DNA from: CAIOYC01 sp964243985 | Lineage (GTDB): Bacteria > Pseudomonadota > Alphaproteobacteria > Caulobacterales > Caulobacteraceae | Direction of reading: 5' to 3' | DNA length: 11,963 nucleotides | Assembly (NCBI GenBank): GCA_964243985.1 | Contig: CAXTHJ010000079.1 | Coordinates: 1 to 11,963, forward strand | Part shown: positions 6,058 through 11,963 of the stretch, piece after piece | How positions within the stretch are numbered: position 1 is the first letter of the stretch | Layout: each line of letters begins with the position of its first letter | Made by a program: the position numbers and the translations under genes | Notes under the pieces: model-generated | The model's database searches: none | Seen by the model: the letters and a program-made list of their open reading frames with translations, nothing else | What the model was told of the DNA's origin: nothing

Positions 6058-6615
6058 TTAAGCCGCTTTCAGCGTCTCGCCGCCGACCGCGCGGTTGCAG
6101 GGGCAAAGCTCGTCGGTCTGCAGAGCGTCCACCACGCGGAGGGTGTCGGTGGGGGCGCGGCCGACATTGAGGTTGGTCACATAGACGTGCTGCACCACGT
6201 TGTGCGGATCGACCACGAAGGTGGCGCGGAGGGCGACGCCTTCTTCTTCATCGAGCACGCCGAGGGCGCGGGCGAACTTGCCGCCGTTGTCGCCGAACTG
6301 CCAGATCGGCAGCTTGTCGAGGTCGGGGTGGGCGCGCCGCCAGCCGAGCTTGGAGTGTTCGTTATCGGTGGAGCCGCCGAGCACGATGGTGTCACGGTCG
6401 GAGAACTCTTTGCCGAGGCGCGCAAATTCGGCGATCTCGGTCGGGCAGACAAAGGTGAAGTCCTTGGGGTAGAAGAAGATCACCTTCCACTTGCCCGAAA
6501 AGCTGTCCTTGGTGATGGTTTCGAACGCGCTTTCGCCGTTCTCTTCGTGGTTGTTGAAGCCGGGCTTCACGCCAACGACTTTGAAATCAGGGAGGGTTTC
6601 GCCGACACCGAGCAT
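6058..6615 (-). CDS. ahpC: AhpC-type peroxiredoxin with Cys-x-Cys C-terminus
   Basis: A 2-Cys peroxiredoxin that removes hydrogen peroxide, organic peroxides and peroxynitrite. The ATG at 6615 is chosen because AGGAG lies six bases before it and the protein then begins MLGVGETLPDF as relatives do; the open frame back to 6696 adds unrelated residues. The peroxidatic Cys57 sits in DFTFVCPTE. The C-terminus has two cysteines, Cys171 and Cys173 (ELCPCNRA), matching the three-cysteine layout of M. tuberculosis AhpC (Cys61/174/176), which works with AhpD rather than AhpF. Length is 185 residues. It is divergent from oxyR and upstream of ahpD, so OxyR control is very likely. Confidence 0.94.
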   Translation of the reverse strand: MLGVGETLPDFKVVGVKPGFNNHEENGESAFETITKDSFSGKWKVIFFYPKDFTFVCPTEIAEFARLGKEFSDRDTIVLGGSTDNEHSKLGWRRAHPDLDKLPIWQFGDNGGKFARALGVLDEEEGVALRATFVVDPHNVVQHVYVTNLNVGRAPTDTLRVVDALQTDELCPCNRAVGGETLKAA

Positions 6616-6748
6616 AGCAATCTCCTGGGAATGGGGTGCGGCAGGGCGCCGCGGACAGGGGGGAGATAGGGCGGCGGCGCACCAAAGGCCAATCAATTCT
6701 TTTTGTATTTAGTATAGAAATTTCCTTTGGCTTGCACATATATCCGTC
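6616..6748. promoter_or_regulatory. oxyR-ahpC divergent promoter region, candidate OxyR site
   Basis: This 133-bp gap turns sharply AT-rich at 6690-6745. It holds ATTT-N7-AAAT (6707-6721) around GTATAG, and a flanking inverted repeat CCAAAGG/CCTTTGG (6682-6688 and 6724-6730). LysR-type regulators usually bind T-N11-A palindromes in such divergent gaps and repress their own gene while activating the neighbour. No full four-part OxyR consensus is present, so the exact site is a guess. Confidence 0.45.
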
Positions 6749-7645
6749 ATGCTCCCGACGCTGCGCCAACTGCAATACCTGAAGCTCCTGGCCGAACACG
6801 GCTCCTTCAGCCGCGCCGCCGACGCCGCCCACGTCACTCAGCCGACCCTCTCCGCCGGAGTGCAGGAGCTGGAAAAGATCCTCGGCGCGGCGGTGGTGGA
6901 CCGCGCCCGCTCCGGCGTGATCCTGACCAAGGTGGGCGAGGAGGCGGTCAGGCGCGGCTCGGACGTCCTGGCCCGCGCGGAGGACCTGGTGCAGGCGGCG
7001 CGCTCGGCCGGGCGGCCGCTCTCGGGGCGGTTTCGACTGGGCGTTATCCCCACCATCGCGCCGTTCATGCTGCCCAAGACCTTGCCGGTGATCCGCGAGC
7101 GTTTTCCGGACCTGCGCCTGTTCCTGCGGGAAGATCAGACCGCCAAGCTGGTGGCGGGGCTGAAGGCCGGATCGCTGGACGCCGCCCTGATCGCCCTCCC
7201 CTTCGACGCCGCCGGCATCGACACCGCCCATATCGAGGACGATGAGCTCCTGGCCGCCATCCCCGCCAACCACCCGATGCTGACCTCGCCCCGCGTGACG
7301 CCCGAGCAGTTGAACCAGGAGGGCTTGATCCTCCTGGAAGACGGCCACTGCCTACGCGAGCACGCCCTCAGCGCCTGCAGCCTTGACCACCCCAGGGCCG
7401 GAGACGAAGGCGCCTTCGCCGCCACCTCGCTGGCGACCCTGGTGCAGATGGTGGGCTCCGGCCTCGGCGTCTCGCTCCTGCCCGCCATGGCGGTGGAGGC
7501 CGGCCTCACCGACACCGCCCCCGTCGCCGTCCGCCACCTCACCGAAAAGACCCCCAGCCGCGAAATCGTCGTCGCCTGGCGCGCCGGATCGAGCCGCGAG
7601 GCGGACGCGCGGCTGCTGGCGGAGACGTTGAAGGGGGTGGGTTAG
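6749..7645 (+). CDS. oxyR: OxyR, peroxide-sensing LysR-type regulator
   Basis: A cytoplasmic transcription factor activated by a peroxide-driven disulfide. The protein has 298 residues. The N-terminal helix-turn-helix covers about 3-62 (SFSRAADAAHVTQPTLSAGV), and the periplasmic-binding-like effector domain runs from about 91 to the end. The redox pair is Cys201 and Cys210 in GHCLREHALSAC, with the same eight-residue spacing as E. coli Cys199/Cys208; this separates OxyR from other LysR proteins. The ATG at 6749 starts MLPTLRQLQYL, a normal OxyR beginning. It is divergent from ahpC, which is its expected target. Confidence 0.95.
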   Translation: MLPTLRQLQYLKLLAEHGSFSRAADAAHVTQPTLSAGVQELEKILGAAVVDRARSGVILTKVGEEAVRRGSDVLARAEDLVQAARSAGRPLSGRFRLGVIPTIAPFMLPKTLPVIRERFPDLRLFLREDQTAKLVAGLKAGSLDAALIALPFDAAGIDTAHIEDDELLAAIPANHPMLTSPRVTPEQLNQEGLILLEDGHCLREHALSACSLDHPRAGDEGAFAATSLATLVQMVGSGLGVSLLPAMAVEAGLTDTAPVAVRHLTEKTPSREIVVAWRAGSSREADARLLAETLKGVG

Positions 7646-7731
7646 GCTGATGCTCCCTATTGAGTTGGAGGAGATAAAGGGCCTCCAATACAGGACGTTC
7701 TAAAAGTCCGGAAAGGGTCGTCTTCTTTCGT

Positions 7732-7755
7732 CAAGGCCGCCCGAACCCGGCCTTG
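7732..7755. terminator. Hairpin between convergent oxyR and GT61 gene
   Basis: CAAGGCCG (7732-7739) and CGGCCTTG (7748-7755) form a perfect 8-bp stem with an 8-base loop. There is no T tract on either side. Its place between two convergent gene ends suggests a transcription-end or RNA-stabilising hairpin. The rest of the 203-bp gap shows nothing recognisable. Confidence 0.35.
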
Positions 7756-7848
7756 GCCCCGACCATCGGATCTTTCAGAGTGCTGGCTAAGCTCAAAAGC
7801 TGTCTTTGCAACGCGGCCCGGTCATTTTGCGCCTTACTGGCCCATAGC

Positions 7849-9006
7849 CTAAGATGTTGTAGAATAATCATAAGCTAGGCCGACCATCTCTTCTGCGACG
7901 AGGTGAGGCTCAGCTATGGTGTGAAGATTGTAAAAGCCATCAACCTGTTCTTCTGTGCTGCATCCAGACTTTGGATAAACATATTTTACATCATCACCGT
8001 TTAAGGCGTCGCATAGCAATAGGTCAGAATTTACAGTTTTTGATCCCGACAACACTGTCTTTCGGCTTAGCGGTGGAGAAAATATAGCAGCGTGAAACGC
8101 AGAACCAGCCGATCCGAGTATATTTCTCTTTTGTGAAAACAGCTTTACCTGATCAGAAAATGGCATTGTCTCTGGATAGATTATCACGACGCCCTCTTCT
8201 CTCAATCGATCTTCGATGATTTGCTCATTCTTAAATCGCCCGACCCCTGAACCCAAACGCGTCTTGCTAAGATAAACGGGTGATAGGTCATTTGACTGTG
8301 TGAGGTCCCAGAACGGCTCTCCGATTTTGTGGCAGAGCCTCTGGAACTCTCGGGCGCCGAAACTCTGATCCTCAAAAGATGGGCGCGGGATGGTGAGCTT
8401 TCGTAGTTTCATCGGGCGATCAATGATCACCGTGTTGCTGGTATTCAGCCCTAGACGGTCAAAACAGGTTGCGATGAACGGCAGCGCAAAATCTTGATCA
8501 ATTCCATTGTGGGAGTGGAAGAGGATCTTCCGGTTCCCGATGGACTCTTGGGCGAGCCACCAGAGGCGCGCTAAGGTATTGATGATGAAATGCCCAAAAT
8601 GTTGGGAAATTAAGCCGCCATAAACATAGTTGGCCTCGTCGGCGTCCGCCTCAAGACTGTCAAAATCGGTTGCTGAACAGAGGCTTTGGCCGACCAAACC
8701 TTGACCGGCTCCGCGACGGAGAGCGGCCGCATCGATCAATCGTCCATCCGCGCCGTAAACCCCCCAGCCGGGGTCGTTGTGATAGTAGACCGTCTGGCTG
8801 AATGGCAGCGCCATCACGTCCACATGTCGCTCTATAGCTGACGCGACTTCTTGAATGTCGACGGACCCCCATACTTCGGTACAAGGTTGGAGTTCCGTTT
8901 CAACGTGGTCTGGATTTCCTAGCGGCGCTTCGTCGGCGGCGTGAACTGAAGTTGGTGCTTCCGCAACCTTTGACCGGCCGATCAGGCGCGCAATCAAATT
9001 TAACAT
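7849..9006 (-). CDS. GT61/DUF563-family glycosyltransferase (capsule/polysaccharide type)
   Basis: The 385-residue protein resembles the GT61/DUF563 family, whose members transfer sugars in capsule or other surface polysaccharides. Visible marks are QHFGHFIINTLARLWWL (135-151), the strand YLSKTR with a downstream Asn260-Glu261 (replacing the common SR...R..NE pattern), and GSAGSAFHAAIFSP (298-311), which matches the GAGL.N.LF nucleotide-sugar segment. No signal peptide is evident. It stands alone, without other polysaccharide genes nearby. Base composition is unlike its surroundings: bases 7981-8040 have 21 G+C of 60, against 45 of 60 at 7441-7500 in oxyR. Together with its solitary position, this suggests horizontal gain. 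The ATG at 9006 has no clear ribosome binding site. Acceptor and donor sugars are unknown. Confidence 0.8.
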   Translation of the reverse strand: MLNLIARLIGRSKVAEAPTSVHAADEAPLGNPDHVETELQPCTEVWGSVDIQEVASAIERHVDVMALPFSQTVYYHNDPGWGVYGADGRLIDAAALRRGAGQGLVGQSLCSATDFDSLEADADEANYVYGGLISQHFGHFIINTLARLWWLAQESIGNRKILFHSHNGIDQDFALPFIATCFDRLGLNTSNTVIIDRPMKLRKLTIPRPSFEDQSFGAREFQRLCHKIGEPFWDLTQSNDLSPVYLSKTRLGSGVGRFKNEQIIEDRLREEGVVIIYPETMPFSDQVKLFSQKRNILGSAGSAFHAAIFSPPLSRKTVLSGSKTVNSDLLLCDALNGDDVKYVYPKSGCSTEEQVDGFYNLHTIAEPHLVAEEMVGLAYDYSTTS

Positions 9007-9243
9007 ATGGCCGAATTGTAGACGTGTGGAATCCTGCGGGATTTGCAGTACATGGATGCACCTTTTTCTATTATCGAAACACCAGCTGTTGCATTAAGAT
9101 TTCCCGTGCGCGATTGTAAACGGTTCGGGCATTTTGCTTTTCTTTCAATGATGTCTACTAGGAGAACAGTCAAATAGACTTTTCAGCCCAGTACAGATGA
9201 TCGCGCAATCTGCGTGGCCTCGTTCTGGAACGCGAGAGGCTGC
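9007..9243. other. AT-rich gene-free stretch upstream of the GT61 gene
   Basis: No convincing coding frame or RNA is visible in these 237 bases. The composition matches the GT61 gene, so the acquired segment probably extends to about 9240. It must hold the promoter of that gene, but I could not settle on a -35/-10 pair. Confidence 0.5.
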
Positions 9244-9280
9244 AAAAATAGGGGGGTAGATACAAATCTATCCACCCCCC
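9244..9280 (-). terminator. Strong intrinsic terminator, leftward
   Basis: Arms 9251-9262 (GGGGGGTAGATA) and 9269-9280 (TATCCACCCCCC) pair over 12 positions with a 6-base loop. Read on the minus strand, the one non-Watson-Crick position becomes a G-U pair and the stem is followed by TATTTTT (9250-9244). On the plus strand that position is A-C and there is no T run. It therefore ends a minus-strand transcript, yet no minus-strand protein gene lies upstream of it. Confidence 0.7.
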
Positions 9281-9522
9281 TGAACGGGGTCATCCTGATC
9301 GCACTCCGGTCATGGAGAGGGCGCGTGATCGGCGTCGCTGCGGACCGGGGTGCGATCAAGACGGGTCAGCGGCCGGGGGGTTACCGGCCGGGTCCTGGGC
9401 GTGCTTCGCCAAGCATCCCGCCGTCCCTGGGCTTATCGGAGTAAGCGTTAAGAGCGCTGCCTGCCCGATGCTCTTGAAGGAAGGTCGCGCGGAGCGTCGT
9501 CTTTCGTCGAAAACGGTCCTTC
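9244..9522 (-). ncRNA. Candidate structured RNA: six hairpins in series, unidentified
   Basis: Between the terminator and 9522 the following stems occur: GATCGCAC(T)CCGGTC / GACCGG(G)GTGCGATC (9297-9311, 9343-9357, 15 positions with one imperfect); CGGCCGG/CCGGCCG (9370-9376, 9384-9390, perfect); TGCTT/AAGCA (9402-9406, 9411-9415); GCTTA/TAAGC (9431-9435, 9442-9446); AAGAGC/GCTCTT (9450-9455, 9470-9475); and GAAGG/CCTTC (9480-9484, 9518-9522). No protein frame here looks real. The leftward terminator favours the minus strand, but the imperfect pair of the 15-position stem is G-U only on the plus strand, so orientation is open. I could not match it to tmRNA, RNase P, SRP or 6S RNA. GC-rich DNA folds easily, so this remains a candidate. 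Confidence 0.35.
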
Positions 9523-9645
9523 CACCATCCCCTACACCAGGCGACCGGAAGGGCGGCGAAGCCTACGCCCGGCGCTCCGCACCCTCTCCACCCTCGCGCA
9601 ACCCGCAGAGGCCGCGAACCCGTGCGCGCTATATCCGCTAACTTC

Positions 9646-9711
9646 AGATATATCTAAAATAGCTCTTGCATCCCGATCCAACTGAGATATATCTGCAATC
9701 GCGATATATCT
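9646..9711. promoter_or_regulatory. Three GATATATC palindromes: putative PadR operator array
   Basis: AGATATATCT occurs exactly at 9646-9655 and 9685-9694, and CGATATATCT at 9702-9711; a weaker relative, GCTATATC, lies at 9628-9635. Core-to-core distances are 39 and 17 bp. The AT-rich palindromes stand out in GC-rich DNA and sit only upstream of the padR gene, so autoregulation by that protein is the simplest reading. Confidence 0.65.
9666..9693 (+). promoter_or_regulatory. Likely padR promoter
   Basis: A -35-like TTGCAT (9666-9671), a 16-bp spacer and a -10-like TATATC (9688-9693) would start RNA near 9700. The -10 lies inside the second palindrome and the third covers the start point, a layout suited to repression. 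Confidence 0.45.
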
Positions 9712-9726
9712 AAGAAGGATCGTAAA

Positions 9727-10296
9727 TTGTTTAGACATCACCAACATCGTGGGCACGAAGCCCACTTCAGCCGCCACCCGTTTGGCGGACACGGCCAACA
9801 CTGGGGCCGCGTAGAACGGGGCGAGCGCGGCGGGCGCGGGGAGCGGGTGTTCGACTCCGGCGACCTGCGCTTTGTCATCCTGGCCCTGATCGCCGAGAAG
9901 CCCAGCCACGGCTATGAACTGATCAAGGCCATCGAGGAGAAGCTGGGCGGCGGCTATACGCCGAGCCCCGGCGTGGTCTACCCCACCCTCACCCTCCTGG
10001 AAGAGCTCGGCTATGTGACCGTGCAGGCGCAGGACGGGGGCAAGAAGCTCTACTCCATCACCGATGAGGGCGCGGCCTTCCTGGCCGAGAACCAGCGCAT
10101 CGTGGACGGCCTCTTCACCCGCATGGATGAAGCGCGCGGCCGCGGCGGCCGCTTCTCGCCCCAGATCATGCGGGCGATGGAGAACCTGAAGACGGCGCTG
10201 AAATACCGCCTGATGCAGGGTCCCCTCACCGAGGAGGAAGTGGTCGCCCTCGCCGCCGCCATCGACCAGGCCGCCCTCGCCATCGAGAAGAAGTAG
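9727..10296 (+). CDS. YqjI-like PadR-family regulator with His-rich metal-binding N-terminus
   Basis: A winged-helix repressor of the PadR family. It resembles E. coli YqjI, a nickel-responsive repressor of the ferric-siderophore reductase gene yqjH. The first 25 residues carry eight histidines (positions 4, 5, 7, 10, 13, 17, 22, 25), a probable metal site. The winged helix begins at about residue 45 (DLRFVILALIAEKPSHGYEL, then YTPSPGVVYPTLTLLEELGY) and a dimerising C-terminal helix pair ends the 189-residue protein. The start is TTG at 9727, supported by AGAAGGA at 9713-9719; no ATG would keep the His-rich part. A DUF2218 gene follows after one base. Three GATATATC palindromes lie upstream. 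Nickel versus iron or another metal cannot be decided from the sequence. Confidence 0.88.
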   Translation: MFRHHQHRGHEAHFSRHPFGGHGQHWGRVERGERGGRGERVFDSGDLRFVILALIAEKPSHGYELIKAIEEKLGGGYTPSPGVVYPTLTLLEELGYVTVQAQDGGKKLYSITDEGAAFLAENQRIVDGLFTRMDEARGRGGRFSPQIMRAMENLKTALKYRLMQGPLTEEEVVALAAAIDQAALAIEKK

Positions 10297-10297
10297 C

Positions 10298-10585
10298 ATG
10301 TTCGCCGCCGCCGCCCGCATCCCGACGCCGCACGCCTCCAAATACCTCACCGGCCTCTGCGGCCGCCTGGCGAGGGGCGCGCCGGCGCGGCTTTACGAGG
10401 ACGAGGGGTTCGTTGACCTGCCGCTGGGCCCCTGCCACCTCTCCGCCCTCCCCGGCAGCCTCGCGCTGGTGGTGGAGGCGGAGGACGAGCGGGGGCTGGA
10501 GGACCTGCAATGGCTCGTCGCCAACCACCTGAAACGGGTGGCGGCGCGCGAGCCGATCGAGGTGCGGTGGGCGCCGGTGTGGTGA
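10298..10585 (+). CDS. DUF2218-family protein
   Basis: A 95-residue protein of the DUF2218 family, which has no settled function. The family pattern is visible: an N-terminal PTPHASKYLTGLCGR (9-23) with His12, a central DLPLGPCHLSALPGSLALVV strand pair, and a C-terminal VANHLKRVAAREPIEVRW (74-91) with His77. Relatives are often encoded next to, or fused with, siderophore-interacting (YqjH-type) reductases, which suggests a link to iron or metal handling. The ATG lies one base after the padR stop, so the two genes form an operon and are probably translationally coupled. No reductase gene follows in this window, which is the odd point. Confidence 0.85.
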   Translation: MFAAAARIPTPHASKYLTGLCGRLARGAPARLYEDEGFVDLPLGPCHLSALPGSLALVVEAEDERGLEDLQWLVANHLKRVAAREPIEVRWAPVW

Positions 10586-10702
10586 GAGCCCGCCGGCTGC
10601 CCTCAGCGGCTGCAAGCGGAACTTCTGAAAGACCGAGAAGGGTGGAAATGAGACATCCTTTGCTTATGCTCGACTGCATGAACAAACCGCACGCCCTTGA
10701 AG

Positions 10703-11164
10703 ATGAACCCTGTGGCTGATGTTAACATTCGTCTCGCCGCAGGCGGCGAACGTAACGATCTTGAGGCTCTGCAATGGCGGGCGTCGCTCGCCAACGATGG
10801 CGACCGCGAGGCTATGCTAGCCAACCCCGATGCGATCTCCTTACCGGCAAGCCAGATTGAAGCGGGGCTAGTGGTCGTAGCTGAGTCTGGTAGCGCTCCA
10901 GTTGGCTTTGCGGCTTTGATTGTCCGGGATGACGCAGACGTTGACTTAGATGGGCTCTTTGTTGAGCCAAGTCTTTGGCGCGGAGGTGTGGGTCAGGCTT
11001 TGGTGAATAGCTGCTGCGAACGAGCGAGAAACATGAAGGCGACTTACATTCATGTGCTAGGCAACCCTCATGCACTCGGCTTTTATGAGAGATGCGGTTT
11101 CGAACAGTTGGGGCTCGAAGCGACTCGGTTTGGCTCGGCCATTATCATGCGCAAGAAGCTTTGA
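10703..11164 (+). CDS. GNAT-family N-acetyltransferase
   Basis: A 153-residue acetyl-CoA-dependent acetyltransferase of unknown substrate. The core is complete: the beta4 strand with LDGLFVEPSLWRGGVGQALV, whose WRGGVGQAL is the pyrophosphate-binding loop, and the C-terminal NPHALGFYERCGFEQLG, typical of GNAT enzymes acting on small molecules or protein ends. ATG 10703 is used; a TTG two codons earlier (10697) and GTG 10712 are alternatives, and none has a clear Shine-Dalgarno. Its G+C is somewhat lower than that of neighbouring genes (35 of 60 at 10861-10920), hinting at a different history. It stands alone, 117 bp after the DUF2218 gene; the gap shows nothing recognisable. Confidence 0.85.
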   Translation: MNPVADVNIRLAAGGERNDLEALQWRASLANDGDREAMLANPDAISLPASQIEAGLVVVAESGSAPVGFAALIVRDDADVDLDGLFVEPSLWRGGVGQALVNSCCERARNMKATYIHVLGNPHALGFYERCGFEQLGLEATRFGSAIIMRKKL

Positions 11165-11174
11165 GGCGGATCCT

Positions 11175-11200
11175 ATGACCGCTTAGGGTCGGAAGCAGTC
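11175..11200. repeat. Degenerate intergenic repeat, copy 2, hairpin-forming
   Basis: GACCGCTT (11177-11184) and AAGCAGTC (11193-11200) pair over eight positions with one G-U-type exception, around the loop AGGGTCGG. It shares its skeleton with 3406-3432 and, like that copy, starts within a few bases of a stop codon. It could act as an RNA 3' end for the GNAT gene. Confidence 0.4.
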
Positions 11201-11312
11201 CCGCGCGTTCGGCTAATAAACGGACGTTTGCATCGGGCGCGATCCCGACTGATGAGCGGCCTTGCGAACCCCGATCCCCGAAAGCCGTCACCATAAGAGC
11301 TCAGCGTCCGCG

Positions 11313-11340
11313 TTGACTTCGCGGACGTCCTCGATATAAG
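11313..11340 (+). promoter_or_regulatory. rplU promoter
   Basis: TTGACT (11313-11318), a 16-bp spacer and TATAAG (11335-11340) form a good housekeeping promoter, predicting a start near 11347 and a leader of about 104 bases. The -35 lies in the loop of an 8-bp stem, CGTCCGCG/CGCGGACG (11305-11312, 11320-11327). Confidence 0.65.
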
Positions 11341-11346
11341 ACCCGC

Positions 11347-11450
11347 CTCCCGCCCGTGGGTTCGCTCGCGGGCGCAATCTTTTTTGCGCGACCCTCTGAC
11401 GTTTGAGCCCATGGCTTGAAGAGGGCGCGCCGGACGAGAAGGCTCATACC
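11347..11450 (+). promoter_or_regulatory. Structured rplU leader (possible L21 autoregulation)
   Basis: The predicted untranslated leader contains GCGCAA-TCTTTT-TTGCGC (11372-11377, 11384-11389) and CCCTCT/AGAGGG (11392-11397, 11420-11425), besides a GCCCG/CGGGC pairing just before them. The Shine-Dalgarno AGAAGG (11437-11442) lies just after the last stem. Ribosomal protein genes are often controlled by their own product through such leaders; that is inference here. Confidence 0.4.
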
Positions 11451-11963
11451 ATGTACGCGGTGATCAAGACCGGCGGCAAACAGTACCGCGTCCAGCCGGG
11501 CGACCTCCTGGTCGTCGAAAAGCTCGACGGCGACGTCGGTGCGGAGATCGCGTTCAACGAAGTGCTGATGCTGGGCGACGACGGCGCAACCCACCTGGGC
11601 GCGCCCCTCCTGGACGGCGCCGTGGTGCGCGCCACCCTGATCGAGACCCGCAAGGGCGACAAGGTGAAGGTCTTCAAGAAGATCCGCCGCCAGGGCTATC
11701 GCCGCACCAAGGGCCACCGCCAGCCGGAAACCGTGTTGCGCGTCATCGGCCTGGAAGGCGCGGGCCTCTCGGGCAAGTGGGACGGCGAGGTGGACCTGAC
11801 GCCTCGCGCGGACCTCCGCCTGCGCGCCCGCAATCTCGCCGCCCGCGTGGAAGCGGAGGTTGAAGCCGAAGCGCCTAAGCCGGTGAAGAAGACCTCCGCC
11901 AAGGCCGCCCCTCAGGCTGAGCCGGAAACCGCTGTGGAAGCCGCCGTCCCACTTGCCCGAGAG
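11451..11963 (+). CDS. rplU: 50S ribosomal protein L21 with extended C-terminus (3' truncated by window)
   Basis: A 23S rRNA-binding protein of the large subunit. Translation from ATG 11451 gives MYAVIKTGGKQYRVQPGD, and the core ends in KVFKKIRRQGYRRTKGHRQP, the L21 signature, at about residues 70-92. The Shine-Dalgarno AGAAGG lies eight bases upstream. L21 is usually about 103 residues, but this frame stays open for 171 codons to the window edge. Past residue ~105 it continues with GLSGKWDGEVDLTPRADLRL and then an Ala/Glu/Lys/Pro-rich tail (about 130-171). Such tails occur in some alphaproteobacterial L21 proteins. No stop is seen, so the true end is unknown. rpmA (L27) is expected next. Confidence 0.95.
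   Translation, partial: MYAVIKTGGKQYRVQPGDLLVVEKLDGDVGAEIAFNEVLMLGDDGATHLGAPLLDGAVVRATLIETRKGDKVKVFKKIRRQGYRRTKGHRQPETVLRVIGLEGAGLSGKWDGEVDLTPRADLRLRARNLAARVEAEVEAEAPKPVKKTSAKAAPQAEPETAVEAAVPLARE

Noticed and set aside
6616..6696. 27-residue N-terminal extension of AhpC
   Set aside because: A good Shine-Dalgarno and the family start favour ATG 6615; the extension would also occupy the oxyR-ahpC control region.
6587..7348. Long antisense frame under oxyR
   Set aside because: Low-complexity translation and full overlap with oxyR, whose redox cysteines and HTH are intact.
7646..7848. tRNA or gene remnant between oxyR and the GT61 gene
   Set aside because: No cloverleaf or coherent reading frame found; only one 8-bp hairpin stands out.
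9007..9054. 16-codon minus-strand frame overlapping the GT61 start
   Set aside because: No ribosome binding site and no duplication or other sign of function; likely chance.
9244..9640. tmRNA, RNase P RNA, SRP RNA or 6S RNA
   Set aside because: None of the signature segments I know (tag codons and T-arm, GAGGAAAGTCCGG, GGAAGCAG, a 6S-like single long bubble hairpin) is present on either strand.
9646..9711. CRISPR-like repeat array
   Set aside because: The repeats are 8-10 bp palindromes at uneven spacing; operator sites are a better explanation.
9532..10350. 272-codon minus-strand frame under padR
   Set aside because: It mirrors padR codons; the plus strand has a clear PadR domain and ribosome binding site.
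9727..10585. Toxin-antitoxin pair
   Set aside because: Size and tight coupling could suggest it, but the proteins are clearly PadR and DUF2218 family members with no toxin features.

Overview
The window is GC-rich chromosomal DNA with dense, short-spaced genes and alphaproteobacterial gene types. An oxyR/ahpC/ahpD cluster, an ars cluster that uses an aquaporin instead of a pump, and an L21 protein with a long charged C-terminal tail point to a Caulobacterales-like organism (Caulobacter/Phenylobacterium/Brevundimonas range). This assignment is inferred from gene style, not from a marker search.

Layout. (1) 2-739: 3' part of a PIG3-type quinone oxidoreductase. (2) 780-3406: an arsenic locus. 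On the minus strand lies an overlapping arsR-arsN2-aqpS-arsC operon, and arsH diverges from it across a 36-bp gap that holds a palindrome. No arsB, acr3 or arsP is visible. Arsenate would be reduced by ArsC and arsenite would leave through the AqpS channel; ArsH and ArsN2 would handle organic or methylated arsenicals. (3) 3475-5333: an orphan LpxA-type acyltransferase divergent from murI (glutamate racemase), whose start region is tandemly duplicated. (4) 5353-7645: an oxidative-stress locus. oxyR diverges from ahpC-ahpD; the AhpC has a Cys-x-Cys C-terminal pair and the AhpD has the CxxC/His relay, as in the mycobacterial AhpC/AhpD system. REP-like palindromes sit on both sides of ahpD. (5) 7849-9006: a conspicuously AT-rich GT61/DUF563 glycosyltransferase, probably acquired. 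(6) 9007-9726: a 720-base stretch without a protein gene. It holds a strong intrinsic terminator reading leftward, a run of six hairpins that may be an unrecognised structured RNA, and three AGATATATCT-type palindromes over a padR promoter. (7) 9727-10585: a His-rich YqjI-like PadR regulator with a DUF2218 gene one base downstream, probably a metal/iron-linked operon. (8) 10703-11164: a GNAT acetyltransferase. (9) 11165-11963: promoter, structured leader and 5' part of rplU (L21), cut by the window end.

The least explained items are the hairpin-rich region 9244-9522, the orphan LpxA paralogue with altered active-site positions, and the multi-site PadR operator. Everything else fits known families, although some arrangements are uncommon.
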